This document shows, one piece after another, positions 13,398 to 23,992 of a stretch of 64,000 nucleotides of DNA. The notes under the pieces were generated by a model, which did no database searches, was not told the DNA's origin, and saw only the letters and a program-made list of their open reading frames with translations. The translations under genes and the position numbers were made by a program. Where the stretch lies: contig CM077647.1 of the NCBI GenBank assembly GCA_039707465.1, positions 45,259,110 to 45,323,109 on the forward strand. Reading direction: 5' to 3'. Each line of letters starts with the position of its first letter. The stretch's first letter is position 1. The stretch is from Rhabdophis nuchalis (lineage: Eukaryota > Chordata > Lepidosauria > Squamata > Natricidae).

Positions 13398-14379
13398 GTG
13401 GGTACATAATTATTTGATTTCAGGGAATGGTTTAATTTCTCACGATAGCAATTCTCTGTGGCAAATCTTTGGTTTATAGCCTCCACCACACCTTTGTTAT
13501 CCTACACATATTCTCCTATAAAAAGTCTGTTACCACAGAACAATACATAACATCTGTTAATTAAGTACACAAAATTGTGTTGACTACAATCAGTGAAAAA
13601 AGTCTTTGAAAGTAGCTAAACTTGGTGGGTCATTATGTCTCAAGACTATGTCGCAGAATGGGTATAGTATATTTTAATGTGTCATAAGAAACCTGCAGTT
13701 ATGGCATAACACTACCGCATAAAAGGGGAAAAAAGGTGGGGGGTGGGGGGGAAGCCATTATAGAGAGATATTAGAATTCATAAAAGTTCTTGTTCAATAA
13801 GTTTTCCCTCATTCCCAGAAAAGTAAGTGGAGCTAGGGAGAGAAAACTACCACAGCAATCTACAGAAAAATTGGAAGAAGATTTTTGAAAGAATTCTGAA
13901 AATGTAGTTCTAAATAGCATTGGAAATAATGAAAAACAGATATACATGCATTCTGGATGCAAGAAGGATTCTCTTGACCTTTTGTATTATTAATTTGGCC
14001 TACACTACCAGGAAATAATTAATCAGATTCACTTCTACACAGATCACATTGAATAGCAAAGTAAAGAAAAATAGCCAAAACATTACAAAGGTTACTAAAA
14101 CATTGCTAACTTCTAGAATTCACACATAGCAAACTGTGATTTATGAATCTTCAACATCTGAAAAGAATAAACAGTAGACAGACAATGCCATTACTTAACT
14201 CATAAATTAAACTTATTTTTCATTTTAAAATTGAATGTTTAGAATTAGCAATATCCTGCTTATTAGGTAGGCAAGAATGAATTTTCTTAAATCAAAATAG
14301 TTCTTAATTACTCTTAATTTCCTATCCTGAGTTTACTTTTTTATAAATAACTGAAGGTAATGAACACCCATAAAAGTCC

Positions 14380-14532
14380 TTAATCCTCCTATTTTCCCCA
14401 CAACAACCGTATGTGGTAGGTTGGGCTGAGAGAGAATTATTGTCCCAAAGTCACTCAGCCAGCTTTATGCCTAAGGTAGGACTGGAATTACACTGGTTTC
14501 TCCCTGTGCCTTAAACACTAGACCAGACTGGT
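14380..14532 (-). mobile_element. MIR-like CORE-SINE fragment
   Basis: The plus strand shows ACAACAACCGTATGTGGTAGG, then CCCAAAGTCACTCAGCCAGC, then CCTTAAACACTAGACCAGAC, which is the order seen in reverse-complemented MIR-type SINEs, with the tRNA-like head at the right. It is an old, mutated copy. Confidence 0.65.
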
Positions 14533-16351
14533 TATAAATATTTGGCTTTAGGATAATTACATGGCACCCATTTTAAGTTCACAAGAAGCTCTTTCCTTTA
14601 TGGATATCTTAACACATTCTATAAGAATATGAGGAAGACTAGAGTTGCAATAAAAAAAGGTTTTTTTAAGCTAAACCTTAAGATGGTTTGCTTATGTCTC
14701 TCATTCAAACAATGCCATTTCTAATTCCAGTCTTCAATATACATAAGGATCACAGTAGGAGATTGAAGTGCAGTCCTTTAAGTTGTCAATTGAATGTCTT
14801 CCAATAGTTAAAAATGTTTACCTTGGAGCCATTGCATGTATGTCAGATTATCTTGGATTTTTAAGGGTATTTCAGTGCCACTCACAATGAAAAAGAAAGC
14901 TTAGGATAACCATAAAACTTCCATAGTTATTATTCTGAGGCGTACCTTCAAATGTCGGAAGATTGAAAAGTAACTCCAAGATTTTGAAGGATCTACGTTG
15001 CTTTAAGGCATTCCCCATTATTTATCTCTTTGCCTTTAAAAGACAAAATAATTATTTATTTCCTGACATAATAGCAGAGAGAATGGTCAGATTTTCAACT
15101 GGACTCGAGACATTGCTTTGTACCATAAAGTTGAAAAGGAAACATCTGCTAATCTTGAATTGAGATTTGAGCAAACAGATTGCTTTGGTTTTCATATTTG
15201 ACCTGTGGCCAGAAACTCATGATGTATTTTAATTTGGAGTAATAATTAGTAGTATATGAAGAAACACTAACATTAATACAGGTAGTTCTCGACTTACAAG
15301 CACAGTTGAGCCCAAAATTTCCATTGGTAAGCAGACAGTTGTTAAAAGAGAATTTTGCTCTGTTTTATGACCTTTCTTTCCACAGTTCTTAAGTGAATCA
15401 CCAGTTATTAAAGTTAATAACATGGTTGTTAAGTGAATCTGGATTCCTATTTTTTACTTTGCTTGTCAGAACATCGAAAAGGTAATCATAAGACCATGGG
15501 ATACTGAAACCATAATAAATATATGTTGATTGCCAAGTGATCAAATTTTGATCATGTGACCATGGAGGTGCTGCAAGGATTATGTGTGAAAAACGATCAT
15601 GTCACTTTTTTCAGTGTTGAATGGTAATAATAATAATTTAATAATAATAATTTATTAATTTATAGACCGCACCCTCTCCCCCATGGGGACTCGGGGCGGT
15701 GCACAGGCAATTTAAAAATCCAAAAATACAACAATATACAAATACAAAATGTTAAAATCAAATTAAATTAACCCCTGTGCTAAAATCACTATTAAAACCC
15801 TTAAAACCCTAACAATACCCCCTAAAAATTTTATACAATTTCATTTTGTGGCTAGGAATGTAAACATTAGGCCAGGCCGGCCTGATGGAAGAAGTGAGTC
15901 TTTAACTTCTGGCAGAAGGAGCGGAGGTCCCTCGTTGTTCTAATTTCAGGGGGTAGGTCATTCCAGAGGGTTGGGCCCACCACAGAGAAGGCCCTACCCC
16001 TGGGTGTTACCCGCTGGCATTGCCCGGTGGGCGGCACCCGGAGAAGTCCCTTTCTGTGGGAGCGAATCGGTCGAAGGGATGTATGGGGCAGGATGCGATC
16101 CCGCAGATAGCTAGGTCCTGTGCCATGGAGCGCTTTAAAGATGGTAACCAATACCTTGAAGCGCACCCGAAAGGCCACAGGCAGCCAGTGCAGCTCACGC
16201 AGGAGTGGTGTTACGTGGGGAAACCTAGAGGTTCCCAAAACTACCCGCGCGGCTGCATTCTGGACTAGCTGTAGTCTTCGGGTGCACCTCAAGGGAAACC
16301 CCATGTAGAGAGCATTGCAGTAGTCTAGACGGGATGTCACGAGTGCATGAG

Positions 16352-19300
16352 GGAGGGTTCATTCAGTCAGGGGGGGGTCAAGATATAGGGCCGGCTGGCG
16401 GAAGTAGGATAAAGGAGGGGTCCATTAGGGAGGGGGGATTGGGGGTTGTCTCTGTTGAGGGCCGTCCCATTCGATTGGTCTTGGGGAGGGGCAGGGGCGG
16501 TGGGAGGCAGGATGTCCATCGTGGGTTGGAGGCTCGTGGTCGCTGGTTACGAGCGGTCGCTTGCCCCAACCCCCTGTACTCCACTCGTGGGCTAGGCGGT
16601 CAGGGATTACAGAGCCGGGGGCCCAGGCTGATGTTCTGCAACGCCAGGTCCGTGGTGAACAAAGCCCCCCTCATAAATGACCTTGTGTCAGAGGGGGACC
16701 CGGACCTGGTGGGAATTACGGAAACCTGGTTGGGCCCCAAGGGGGGTTTACCCCTCGTGGAAATGTGCCCACCAGGCTACCGTGCATTTCATCGGCCTAG
16801 GGCCCTAGGCAGGGGTGGGGGGGTGGCGGTTATTGTTAAGGAAAGTCTGGAGCCGAAGGAGACCACTGTGCCTCAGACGACCGGCTGTGAGTCCCTCTTC
16901 GTGAAATGGGGCCTAGGGAGGCAGTTGGGCTTGCTGCTTGTATACCTGGCTCCCCGCTATGTAACAGCAGCCCTGCCCGAGCTACTCGAGGTGATCGCCG
17001 CGATGGCGGTGGAGACCCCCAGACTTATAGTCATGGGGGACTTTAACCTGCCATCGGCGGGCGAAACATCCGAGGTAGCTCGGGAGTTCATGGCTTCCAT
17101 GACGGCCATGGACCTGACCCAAGTAGTTCAGGGCCCCACTCACGAGGGAGGACACACGCTGGATCTGATTTTTGTCTCTGGACACTGGATTAGTGATCTC
17201 GGAACAGGGGATTTAGTCATCTTACCCTTGTCATGGACAGATCACTCTCTCCTTCGGATAGACTTTGCAACCGTCACACCTCACCGCGGGGAGGCGGAAC
17301 CGGAAACACCAAGTTGGTTCCGCCCCAGGCGCCTGATGGACCCGGAAAGGTTCCAGAGGGAGCTTGGGCCAGTACCTGTATCCCTGCCCCGCGGCTCGAC
17401 TGAGGACCTAGTGGCCGCGTGGTATAGTGCGGCCACGGGGGCCTTGGACCGAGTCGCGCCCTTGCGGCCTCTCATGCGGCGTCGAGTCACCCAGGCTCCT
17501 TGGTTTACCGAGGAGCTTCGGGAGATGAAACGCCGCAAGAGACGCCTAGAGAGTAGGTGGAGATCTTCTCGATCCGAAGCTGACCGAACACTAGTGAGAG
17601 ACCATATTAGGACTTACTTAGTGGCGCTAAGAGTGGCCAAACGTGAGTATTGTGCCACCCTTATCGCGTCCGCGGAAAACCGCCCTGCCGCCCTGTTTGG
17701 GGTGACCCGCTCCCTCCTTCATTTGAGGCCGCGGGAAGCCCCTCTGCAGGGTCGAGCAGAGGAATTTGGAGTATTTCTGCAGGACAAAATCACTCAGATT
17801 CGGAACGAGTTGCCCTCCACTAGAGGCCCAGTCGGGGCGTCCGGTGCTGGTCTTGAGATAACACCTTGGGAGGAGTTCGACTTTGTTACTACCAAGGATA
17901 TGGACAGGTTGCGGAGGAACCTTAGAGCCACCACATGTTTATTGGACCCGTGCCCCTCCTGGCTTGTACTGGCATCCTGGGAGGTGACACGAGGCTGGCT
18001 CCAGGGCATTGTGAATTCATCTCTGAGTGAGGGGTACTTGCCCACCGTTTTGAAAGAGGCGGTGGTGAGGCCCCTCCTCAAGAAGCCATCCCTGGACCCG
18101 GCTTTATTAGAGAACTATCGTCCCGTCTCCAACCTTCACTTTTTAGTGAAGGTTGTTGAGAGTGTGGTGGCTCAACAGTTTCCCCGACATCTGGAGGAAG
18201 TTGATTATCTAGACCCGCGCCAGTCCGGCTTCCGGCCCGGTCACAGCACCGAGACGGCATTGGTCGCGTTGGTTGATGATCTCTGGAGGGCACGGGATAG
18301 AGGTTGTTCCTCTATCCTTGTCCTATTAGACCTCTCAGCGGCTTTTGATACCATCGACCATGGTATCTTATTGCACCGATTGGGGGGGTTGGGGTTGGGA
18401 GGCACCGTTCTACGGTGGTTCTCATCCTACCTCTCTGGTCGGTCGCAATGGGTGTTGGCAGGAGGGCAGAGGTCGTCCCCGAGGCCCCTCATATGTGGGG
18501 TCCCTCAGGGGTCGGTCCTCTCTCCCCTTCTGTTCAACACCTATATGAAGCCGCTGGGCGAGATCATCCGTGGTTTTGGGGTGGAATACCATCTGTACGC
18601 TGATGACACTCAGTTGTACATATCCACCCCAAACCACCCCAACGATGCCGTCGAAGTGCTGTCCCGGTGTCTAGAGGCCGTACGGATCTGGATGGGTAGT
18701 AACAAACTCAAACTCAACCCGTCCAAGACCGAGTGGCTGTGGTTTCCGGCACCCCGGTTCAGCCAGTTAAGTCCAACACTGGCCATTGGGGGCGAACAAC
18801 TGGCCCCCGTGGAGAGGGCGCGCAACTTGGGCGTCCTCCTGGATTCCCGGCTGTCCATGGAGGACCATGTGGCGGCCGTGGCCAGGGGGGCGTTCTATCA
18901 GGTACGCCTGATACGCCAGTTGCGCCCCTTACTGGACCGGGGAGCCCTTCGCACAGTCACTCAAGCGCTTGTGACATCCCGGCTGGATTACTGCAACGCT
19001 CTCTACATGGGGCTCCCCTTGAGGTGCACTCGAAAGCTACAGTTAGTGCAGAATGCGGCCGCGCGGGTGATTATGGGTGCCTCAAGGCAAACCCACGTAA
19101 CACCTCTCCTGCGCGAGCTGCACTGGCTGCCTGTGGCCTTTCGAGTGCGCTTCAAGGTGTTGACAACCATCTTTAAATCGCTCCATGGCTCGGGGCCTAG
19201 CTATATACGAGACCGCCTCCTGCCCCATACATCCCTTCGTCCGATCCGCTCCCACAGAGAGGGCCTTCTCCGGGTGCCGTCGACGGGGCAATGCCGGTTG

Positions 19301-19444
19301 GCGACACCCAGGGGAAGGGCCTTCTCTGTGGCGGGCCCGGCCCTCTGGAACGACCTACCCCCCGACCTTCGCACTATCTCGGACCTCCGTCTCTTCCGCC
19401 AACGTCTTAAGACGTATTTATTTCAACAAGCCGGCCTAGGATAG
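16352..19444 (+). CDS. L2-clade endonuclease/reverse transcriptase, intact
   Basis: The open frame runs without a stop up to TAG at 19442-19444. The frame is formally open from an ATG at 16334, but that ATG lies in the older host LINE, so the true start is unknown. The first internal Met is near residue 99 (LMFCNARSVV), at the start of the endonuclease domain. Endonuclease motifs: CNARSVVNK, GITETWLG, GRGGGVAVIV, VMGDFNLP and TDHSLLRIDF. RT motifs: [39 protein letters not shown] and YADDTQLY (the two Asp at about 757-758 counting from 16334). The C-terminal thumb ends LFQQAGLG. Both catalytic domains look complete, so the protein could nick target DNA and prime reverse transcription. Confidence 0.9.
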   Translation, partial: GGFIQSGGGQDIGPAGGSRIKEGSIREGGLGVVSVEGRPIRLVLGRGRGGGRQDVHRGLEARGRWLRAVACPNPLYSTRGLGGQGLQSRGPRLMFCNARSVVNKAPLINDLVSEGDPDLVGITETWLGPKGGLPLVEMCPPGYRAFHRPRALGRGGGVAVIVKESLEPKETTVPQTTGCESLFVKWGLGRQLGLLLVYLAPRYVTAALPELLEVIAAMAVETPRLIVMGDFNLPSAGETSEVAREFMASMTAMDLTQVVQGPTHEGGHTLDLIFVSGHWISDLGTGDLVILPLSWTDHSLLRIDFATVTPHRGEAEPETPSWFRPRRLMDPERFQRELGPVPVSLPRGSTEDLVAAWYSAATGALDRVAPLRPLMRRRVTQAPWFTEELREMKRRKRRLESRWRSSRSEADRTLVRDHIRTYLVALRVAKREYCATLIASAENRPAALFGVTRSLLHLRPREAPLQGRAEEFGVFLQDKITQIRNELPSTRGPVGASGAGLEITPWEEFDFVTTKDMDRLRRNLRATTCLLDPCPSWLVLASWEVTRGWLQGIVNSSLSEGYLPTVLKEAVVRPLLKKPSLDPALLENYRPVSNLHFLVKVVESVVAQQFPRHLEEVDYLDPRQSGFRPGHSTETALVALVDDLWRARDRGCSSILVLLDLSAAFDTIDHGILLHRLGGLGLGGTVLRWFSSYLSGRSQWVLAGGQRSSPRPLICGVPQGSVLSPLLFNTYMKPLGEIIRGFGVEYHLYADDTQLYISTPNHPNDAVEVLSRCLEAVRIWMGSNKLKLNPSKTEWLWFPAPRFSQLSPTLAIGGEQLAPVERARNLGVLLDSRLSMEDHVAAVARGAFYQVRLIRQLRPLLDRGALRTVTQALVTSRLDYCNALYMGLPLRCTRKLQLVQNAAARVIMGASRQTHVTPLLRELHWLPVAFRVRFKVLTTIFKSLHGSGPSYIRDRLLPHTSLRPIRSHREGLLRVPSTGQCRLATPRGRAFSVAGPALWNDLPPDLRTISDLRLFRQRLKTYLFQQAGLG

Positions 19445-19656
19445 CCCCCTGTTCCTGACTTTAAAAAAAAAAAAAAAAAATAAATTATAATTTGGGAAGG
19501 TTTTTTAACATGGGTTTTAGCACAGGTTAATCTAATTTAATATATTTTAAATTGATATTTATTGTATTTTTGTGGTTTTAATAATGCCTGTGCGCCGCCC
19601 TGGGTCCTAACAAGGAGAAGGGCGGGGTATAAATATAATAAAATAAATAAAATAAA
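16352..19656 (+). mobile_element. Nearly full-length L2 LINE with intact ORF
   Basis: A 3305-bp element inserted into the minus-strand L2, flanked by ATGAG at 16347-16351 and 19657-19661. It has a G-rich 5' leader, one uninterrupted endonuclease/RT frame, a 3' UTR with a run of 18 A at about 19462, the stem-loop CCGCCCT...AGGGCGG at 19594-19625, and an (ATAAA)-type tail. Compared with the copy at 37690 it may lack some 5' UTR. An intact frame with a clean target duplication points to a young insertion. Confidence 0.92.
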
Positions 19657-20414
19657 ATGAGTGACTGTGCGCAAGGCGTCCCGGTCCAATAAGGGCCGCA
19701 ACTGACGTACCAGGCGAACCTAATAGAACACCCCCCTGGCCATGGCTGTTACTTGCTCTTCCATGGACAGCCGGGTATCAAGGAGGATGCCCAAGTTGCG
19801 TGCCCTATCCACGGGGGCTAGATGTTCGCCCCCCTATGGCCAGTGATGGAACAAACTGGTTGAACCGAGGTGCCGGAAACCACAGCCACTCGGTCTTGGA
19901 CGTTTTGAGTCTGAGTCTGTTCCTTCCCATCCAGACCCGCACGGCTTCCAGACACCAGGACATCACTTCGACGGCATCGTTGGGGTGGTTTGGGGTGGAT
20001 ATGTACAGCTGAATGTCGTCAGCGTACAGATGGTACTCCACCCCAAAACCACGGATGATCTCACCCAGTGGCTTCATATATGTGTTGAACAGGAGCGGCG
20101 AGAGGAGGCACCCCACAAGTGAGGGGTCTCGAGGTCGACCTCTGCCCTCCTGCCAACACAAATTGCGACCGACCGGAGAGGTAGGAGGAGAACCACCGTA
20201 AAACGGTGTCCCTCACCCCCAACCCCTCCAGCCGATGCAATAGGATACCATGGTCGATGGTATCAAAAGCCGCCGAGAGATCTAATAGGACCAGGATGGA
20301 GGAGCAACCCTCATCTCTGGCCTCCAGAGATCATCCACCAACGCGACCAATGGTCACTAAACGATGGTTGTAAGTAAAGGACTATCTATATACCAAAGTG
20401 TTATGATACTAATA

Positions 20415-20798
20415 TAGGTAGTCCTTGCCTTAGACCAAAATTTAGCTCCAAATTTCCACTACAAAGCCATGGTTAAATGAGTTTTGCACCATTTTACAAT
20501 CTTTTTTTGCTGTAGTCATTAAGCAAATCATATGTGTTAAGTGAATCATGCAGTTGTTAAATGAATCTGGATTCCCCTATTGACTTTGCTTATTAGAAAC
20601 TGTCTGAGAATGTTACAAATGGTGATCACATGACCTTGGGACAGTGTAATTGTCATTAATACATGCCAGTTGCCAGCACCCAAATTTTGATCACATGACC
20701 ATAGGGATGCTATAGTGGTCGTAAGTGTAAGAAACAATTATAAGCTATTTTTTTTAGTGCCATTGTAATGTTGAATGATGACTAAACAAATACCAGTA
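20415..20798 (+). mobile_element. MITE (AGGTAGTC family), uninterrupted copy
   Basis: It starts TAGGTAGTCCTTGCCTTAG after TA and contains GTTAAGTGAATCATGCAG, GACTTTGCTTATTAG and AATTTTGATCACATGACCAT, the same order as in the split copy just upstream. It sits only 25 bp from that copy. The right terminus is degraded. Confidence 0.75.
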
Positions 20799-20899
20799 CT
20801 AATAACTGCAAATTTTTCTTTCACTGCAGTGTCTTTTGCGAGGAGAGAAATATGAATTAAAACTAAAGAATATGATTCTATCTTTTTCTTCTTCTAAAG

Positions 20900-21102
20900 G
20901 CTATGAATTTTCAAGGGCGATTGAAGTTTCTCCATGGTCAGAACAAGAAAGGGAAAGATGGAACTGTTATATCGCCCCAGCTAGCTTTGTTTGCAGTGGC
21001 TACTCCACTTCAGCCACCTTCCATTCTTGAAATTCGTACAAAGAATTTTATTTTCAGAACCAAACATAAGCTGGACTTCACACCAATTGGATGTGATGCA
21101 AA
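20900..21102 (+). CDS. AHR: AHR exon 7 (start of PAS-B)
   Basis: 203 nt between TTCTAAAG and GTAAGT. It encodes [20 protein letters not shown], a conserved middle with [17 protein letters not shown], and [12 protein letters not shown], exiting in phase 2 (AA of a Lys codon). It enters PAS-B, the ligand-binding and HSP90-binding domain. Ligand-pocket residues equivalent to human Thr289, His291, Phe295 and Pro297 are all present. Confidence 0.98.
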
Positions 21103-22038
21103 GTAAGTTTAAAAAGATAAATAATGAATATTTTTGTGCATGTTTGCTGAGTTGTACACCATAATTTCAACATGTAAGGATAGTTCTTTAAAACATCAGT
21201 ACCATTTGCTTTTCAATCTTACTTAATTTGTTATATAAAGAATTATTGCTCAGAATAATCATAATCTACTGTTACTTTTCATATAATAGGCTTTAGATAT
21301 ATATTTAGGAAGGCATCTACATTTGGTTAGGTCATTTTTCTATACAACTAGTGTCAGCAAAATCCTCTAAATTATGTTGTATTCAGTTTTCTGCCCACAT
21401 TGTTGTTTTGTTTATTTATTTTTTTAACATTCATCTTACTTTTCCCCAACAAGTATTTTCAGACAATTTCAACATCAATCACAACTACGTTCTTTCCCCC
21501 TTTTTCTCATACCCACAAAACATGTAAAAATAAAGGTGGGATGCTTTTCTTAAGGATTTTCTTGGGATTCTGAAACATGCATCTCTTTTAGAATGTCCTC
21601 TTGGGCATTATTAAAAGAGAAGGCAGCATTGTTTGCAACACCCTCCCAATCCAATGACTGTTTTGCTTCTGGGAGCAGGTAAAACAGTTTTCTTAATCTC
21701 TGCTTAGAGGGTGACATGCCCCAGAACATGTTTTTCTTTTCCCCCAAGGTTTGGAAAAGGCATAAATCCTGGTCAGAACAGCCCCTGCTGATTCTGTACT
21801 GTTCAAGGACTGATATCTTGAGATAGTAACTGCAGAGAGCCAGACCGTGTTTCACTTTTTCCCATTATTTAAACCGATGCTCTGACATTTCCACTCATTC
21901 TGTTGTGAAGAACAGTTGTAGTAACGTTCTTGCTTGTAGCTGTTCTTTTCCATTGAATGCTGACACTGATGATGTGGTTAGTAATTTTTTTTTCTCTCTG
22001 AGTGACTGATAAAAAATTGTGTCAAATATATCTTGCAG
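21103..22038 (+). other. AHR: AHR intron 7
   Basis: GT...AG intron of 0.94 kb. No repeat family recognised; the open frame on the minus strand at 21550-21855 has no features of a gene. Confidence 0.85.
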
Positions 22039-22148
22039 GGGAAGAATTGTGCTGGGTTACACTGAGGCAGAACTTTGCATGAGAGGAACAGGATACCAGT
22101 TTATCCATGCAGCCGATATGCTTTATTGTGCTGAGAACCATGTCAGAA
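22039..22148 (+). CDS. AHR: AHR exon 8 (PAS-B ligand-binding core)
   Basis: 110 nt between CTTGCAG and GTAAGA. It completes Lys and then encodes [28 protein letters not shown] and AENHVR, with one nucleotide left for Met. Equivalents of human Leu308, Leu315, Tyr322 and Cys333 are conserved. The residue equivalent to human Ile325 (avian 324) is Ile, codon ATC at 22103-22105. Confidence 0.98.
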
Positions 22149-22884
22149 GTAAGAGATATATCTTGATGAGGTCTTGATAAGGAAAGAAATAAGTGCCAGA
22201 ATAAGTTTTTAAGTATATCCTAATACATATTTTCTTTTCTTTTCAACTTATCTTTAGACATCTCCTTTTACTAAATATAAGTTTATGTTGGAAGAAGCAG
22301 TATTTCAATATGCCCATGTGCATTATTTTTGCTTGAACCTACATATTCTGATCACATCCCACTCTGTATTTTCTGCCACTAGATCCATTTTCAGTTAGAA
22401 CATGTATATTAAAGTATTTTTCCAAAGGCAAAGAATGTATTGCAGTATTTTGCTATATTTAAATATTTTTAAATCAACATTTTATGTTGATTGATTGAAC
22501 TTCTTCTAAAAATGTTTTATCAGAGATACTCTTCCCCCTTTCCTTAGTGGAAGCATTGTCTTCGTGTTCCATTTGTTCTTATAAACAGCTCTCTGTTTCA
22601 CCAATATAGAACAGCAAGGAAAAGATATCTTTATCCTATTTAAATATTTCCCCTCTAATAAATGGTGGACAATATTGATAACCAATGTATAGTGGTTGAT
22701 CTATTGGGTGCCAGACTTATTGTAGGTAATTGTTAGGATATTTTAAGAGTGTTAAGATCTTCAATTTTGTTTTCACCCAAGTTATGGTTTACTCAGCTGT
22801 ATAAGAATTTGATGAAAGTATGCTAATAAATATGAATATTACATCTAATTACATTAATTGAAATATTTCTGTATTTATTTTTAG
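22149..22884 (+). other. AHR: AHR intron 8
   Basis: GT...AG intron of 0.74 kb, AT-rich, no repeat recognised. Confidence 0.85.
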
Positions 22885-23026
22885 TGATAAAAACTGGAGA
22901 GAGTGGTATGACAGTGTTTAGACTTCTTACCAAGGAAAATCGATGGGCCTGGGTTCAAGCAAATGCTCGTCTAGTTTATAAAAATGGAAGACCAGATTAC
23001 ATCATTGCCACACAGAGACCTCTTAC
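22885..23026 (+). CDS. AHR: AHR exon 9 (PAS-B/PAC)
   Basis: 142 nt between TTTTTAG and GTAAGT. It completes Met, then encodes [34 protein letters not shown] and [12 protein letters not shown], then two nucleotides of Thr. Human-equivalent Met348, Phe351, Leu353 and Gln383 are conserved. Two ligand-pocket positions differ from human: Ala for Ser365 (codon at 22959-22961) and Ala for Val381 (codon GCC at 23007-23009). Confidence 0.98.
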
Positions 23027-23321
23027 GTAAGTAGCTGCCAAGATAAGTTTATATCTATCAACTACTAAATCAGATAAATCAGCATGTACTAATATAGATC
23101 AGGGCTGGCTTCTTTTCTTATTATTTCAGAGAGGTGCATTTGATGATGAAAAGTCCAAAATGTTCATAATTCATACAATTAGTACAGATTGTTTTAAAGT
23201 AAATAATCGAAAATGTGTACTGCTGAAAAATTATAGTATTGCCATTAAATTTTGATTATTGTTCACAGACTTTTTATATTTCACATAGCTCTTTGTGGTT
23301 GCAATCATTTTTACAAATGAA

Positions 23322-23475
23322 GTAATGAAGATTTGTGGCCTTTTCAAATGTTTTTCCTTACTATTTTATGTTTTTAGATTTGTAACAAAGATGCCTCATA
23401 AAAGCCAAATGTTTAAGAACCAATCATTAAAGGAATCCCTTTTATAAAATAAACTGGGTGGAATAAAACGTAATA
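23322..23475 (+). repeat. Segment repeated in intron 10
   Basis: The run containing GCCAAATGTTTAAGAACCAA and GGAATCCCTTTTATAAAATA, then AACTGGGTGGAATAAAAC, recurs at 30280-30425 in the same orientation with roughly 85% identity by eye. The two copies bracket AHR exon 10. The segment could be an unrecognised repeat or a local duplication. Confidence 0.85.
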
Positions 23476-23752
23476 AAATTATAAATAGTAGCATCCACCC
23501 AATAAATGTTGATAAAGAGTAGCCCCTTATGACATTAAAGATTTAAAGGATACATTTCACACAGAAGTAAAAATAGAAAATAGGATATGCACAAATGTTA
23601 AAAATGTTCAGTCATATTTTCACTTTCCCTTTTTTGAATTTTAATCCATTCTTGTAATCAGTTTTTTGTAAAAAGAAATTCTCTGTTATAGTATTGAAGG
23701 AAGGAGAATCATCATTTAAAAACAAACAAATAAGCAAAAAATCCCAAACATT

Positions 23753-23992
23753 GAGCCGTGGTGGCACAGTGATTAGAGTGCAATACTGCAGGCTACTGCT
23801 GACTGCTGGTTGACTGCAGTTTGGCAGTTCAAATCTTACCTAGCTCAAAGTTGACCCAGCCTTCCATCCTTCCGAGGTTGGTAAAATGAGGACCCCATAT
23901 TGTTGGGGACAATACGCTGACTCTGTAAACCACTTAGAGAAGGCTGTAAAGCACTATAAATCAGTGCATAAGTTTATATGCTATTGCTATTG
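23753..23992 (+). mobile_element. tRNA-derived SINE with MIR/L2-like tail
   Basis: The head GAGCCGTGGTGGCACAGTG holds a tRNA A box and CAGTTCAAATCTTACC a B box. The core has CCTTCCATCCTTCCGAGG and the tail has TAAAGCACTATAAATC and GCTATTGCTATTG. A related copy lies at 55213. The L2-like tail suggests mobilisation by L2-type LINE machinery. Confidence 0.8.

Larger units (their letters stand above)
15626..20348 (-). mobile_element. 5'-truncated L2 LINE, itself split by another L2
   Basis: The minus-strand element has its 3' end at 15626 (ATT-type tail, then the stem-loop at about 15666-15701). Its RT C-terminal part is at 15867-16346, and the RT continues at 19657-20348 beyond the inserted element. 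Joined across the insertion, the RT order is collinear. The target duplication is AATGGT at 15620-15625 and 20349-20354. The 5' end stops inside the RT at GGTCGCGTTGG, so the copy was truncated on insertion. The segment at 19800-20161 keeps YADDIQLY. Small indels break the frame. Confidence 0.88.
15279..20388 (+). mobile_element. MITE (AGGTAGTC family) split by nested LINEs
   Basis: The left part is 15279-15625, beginning CAGGTAGTTCTCGACTTAC after TA (15277-15278). The right part is 20349-20388, ending GTTGTAAGTAAAGGACTATC before TA. The two ends are inverted repeats. Both parts together match the single uninterrupted copy at 20415. The L2 LINE at 15626-20348 lies within it and is bracketed by a duplicated AATGGT. 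Confidence 0.85.
13398..20899 (+). other. AHR: AHR intron 6 (7.5 kb, transposon-rich)
   Basis: GT...AG intron enlarged by nested insertions: a MIR-like SINE at 14380, then a MITE, L2, L2 nest at 15279-20388, then a second MITE copy at 20415. About 5 kb of its length comes from the nest. Segment 13398-14379 is AT-rich with nothing recognised. Confidence 0.9.

Noticed and set aside
19800..20201. Plus-strand frames with apparent Met starts
   Set aside because: They are antisense to the minus-strand L2 RT.
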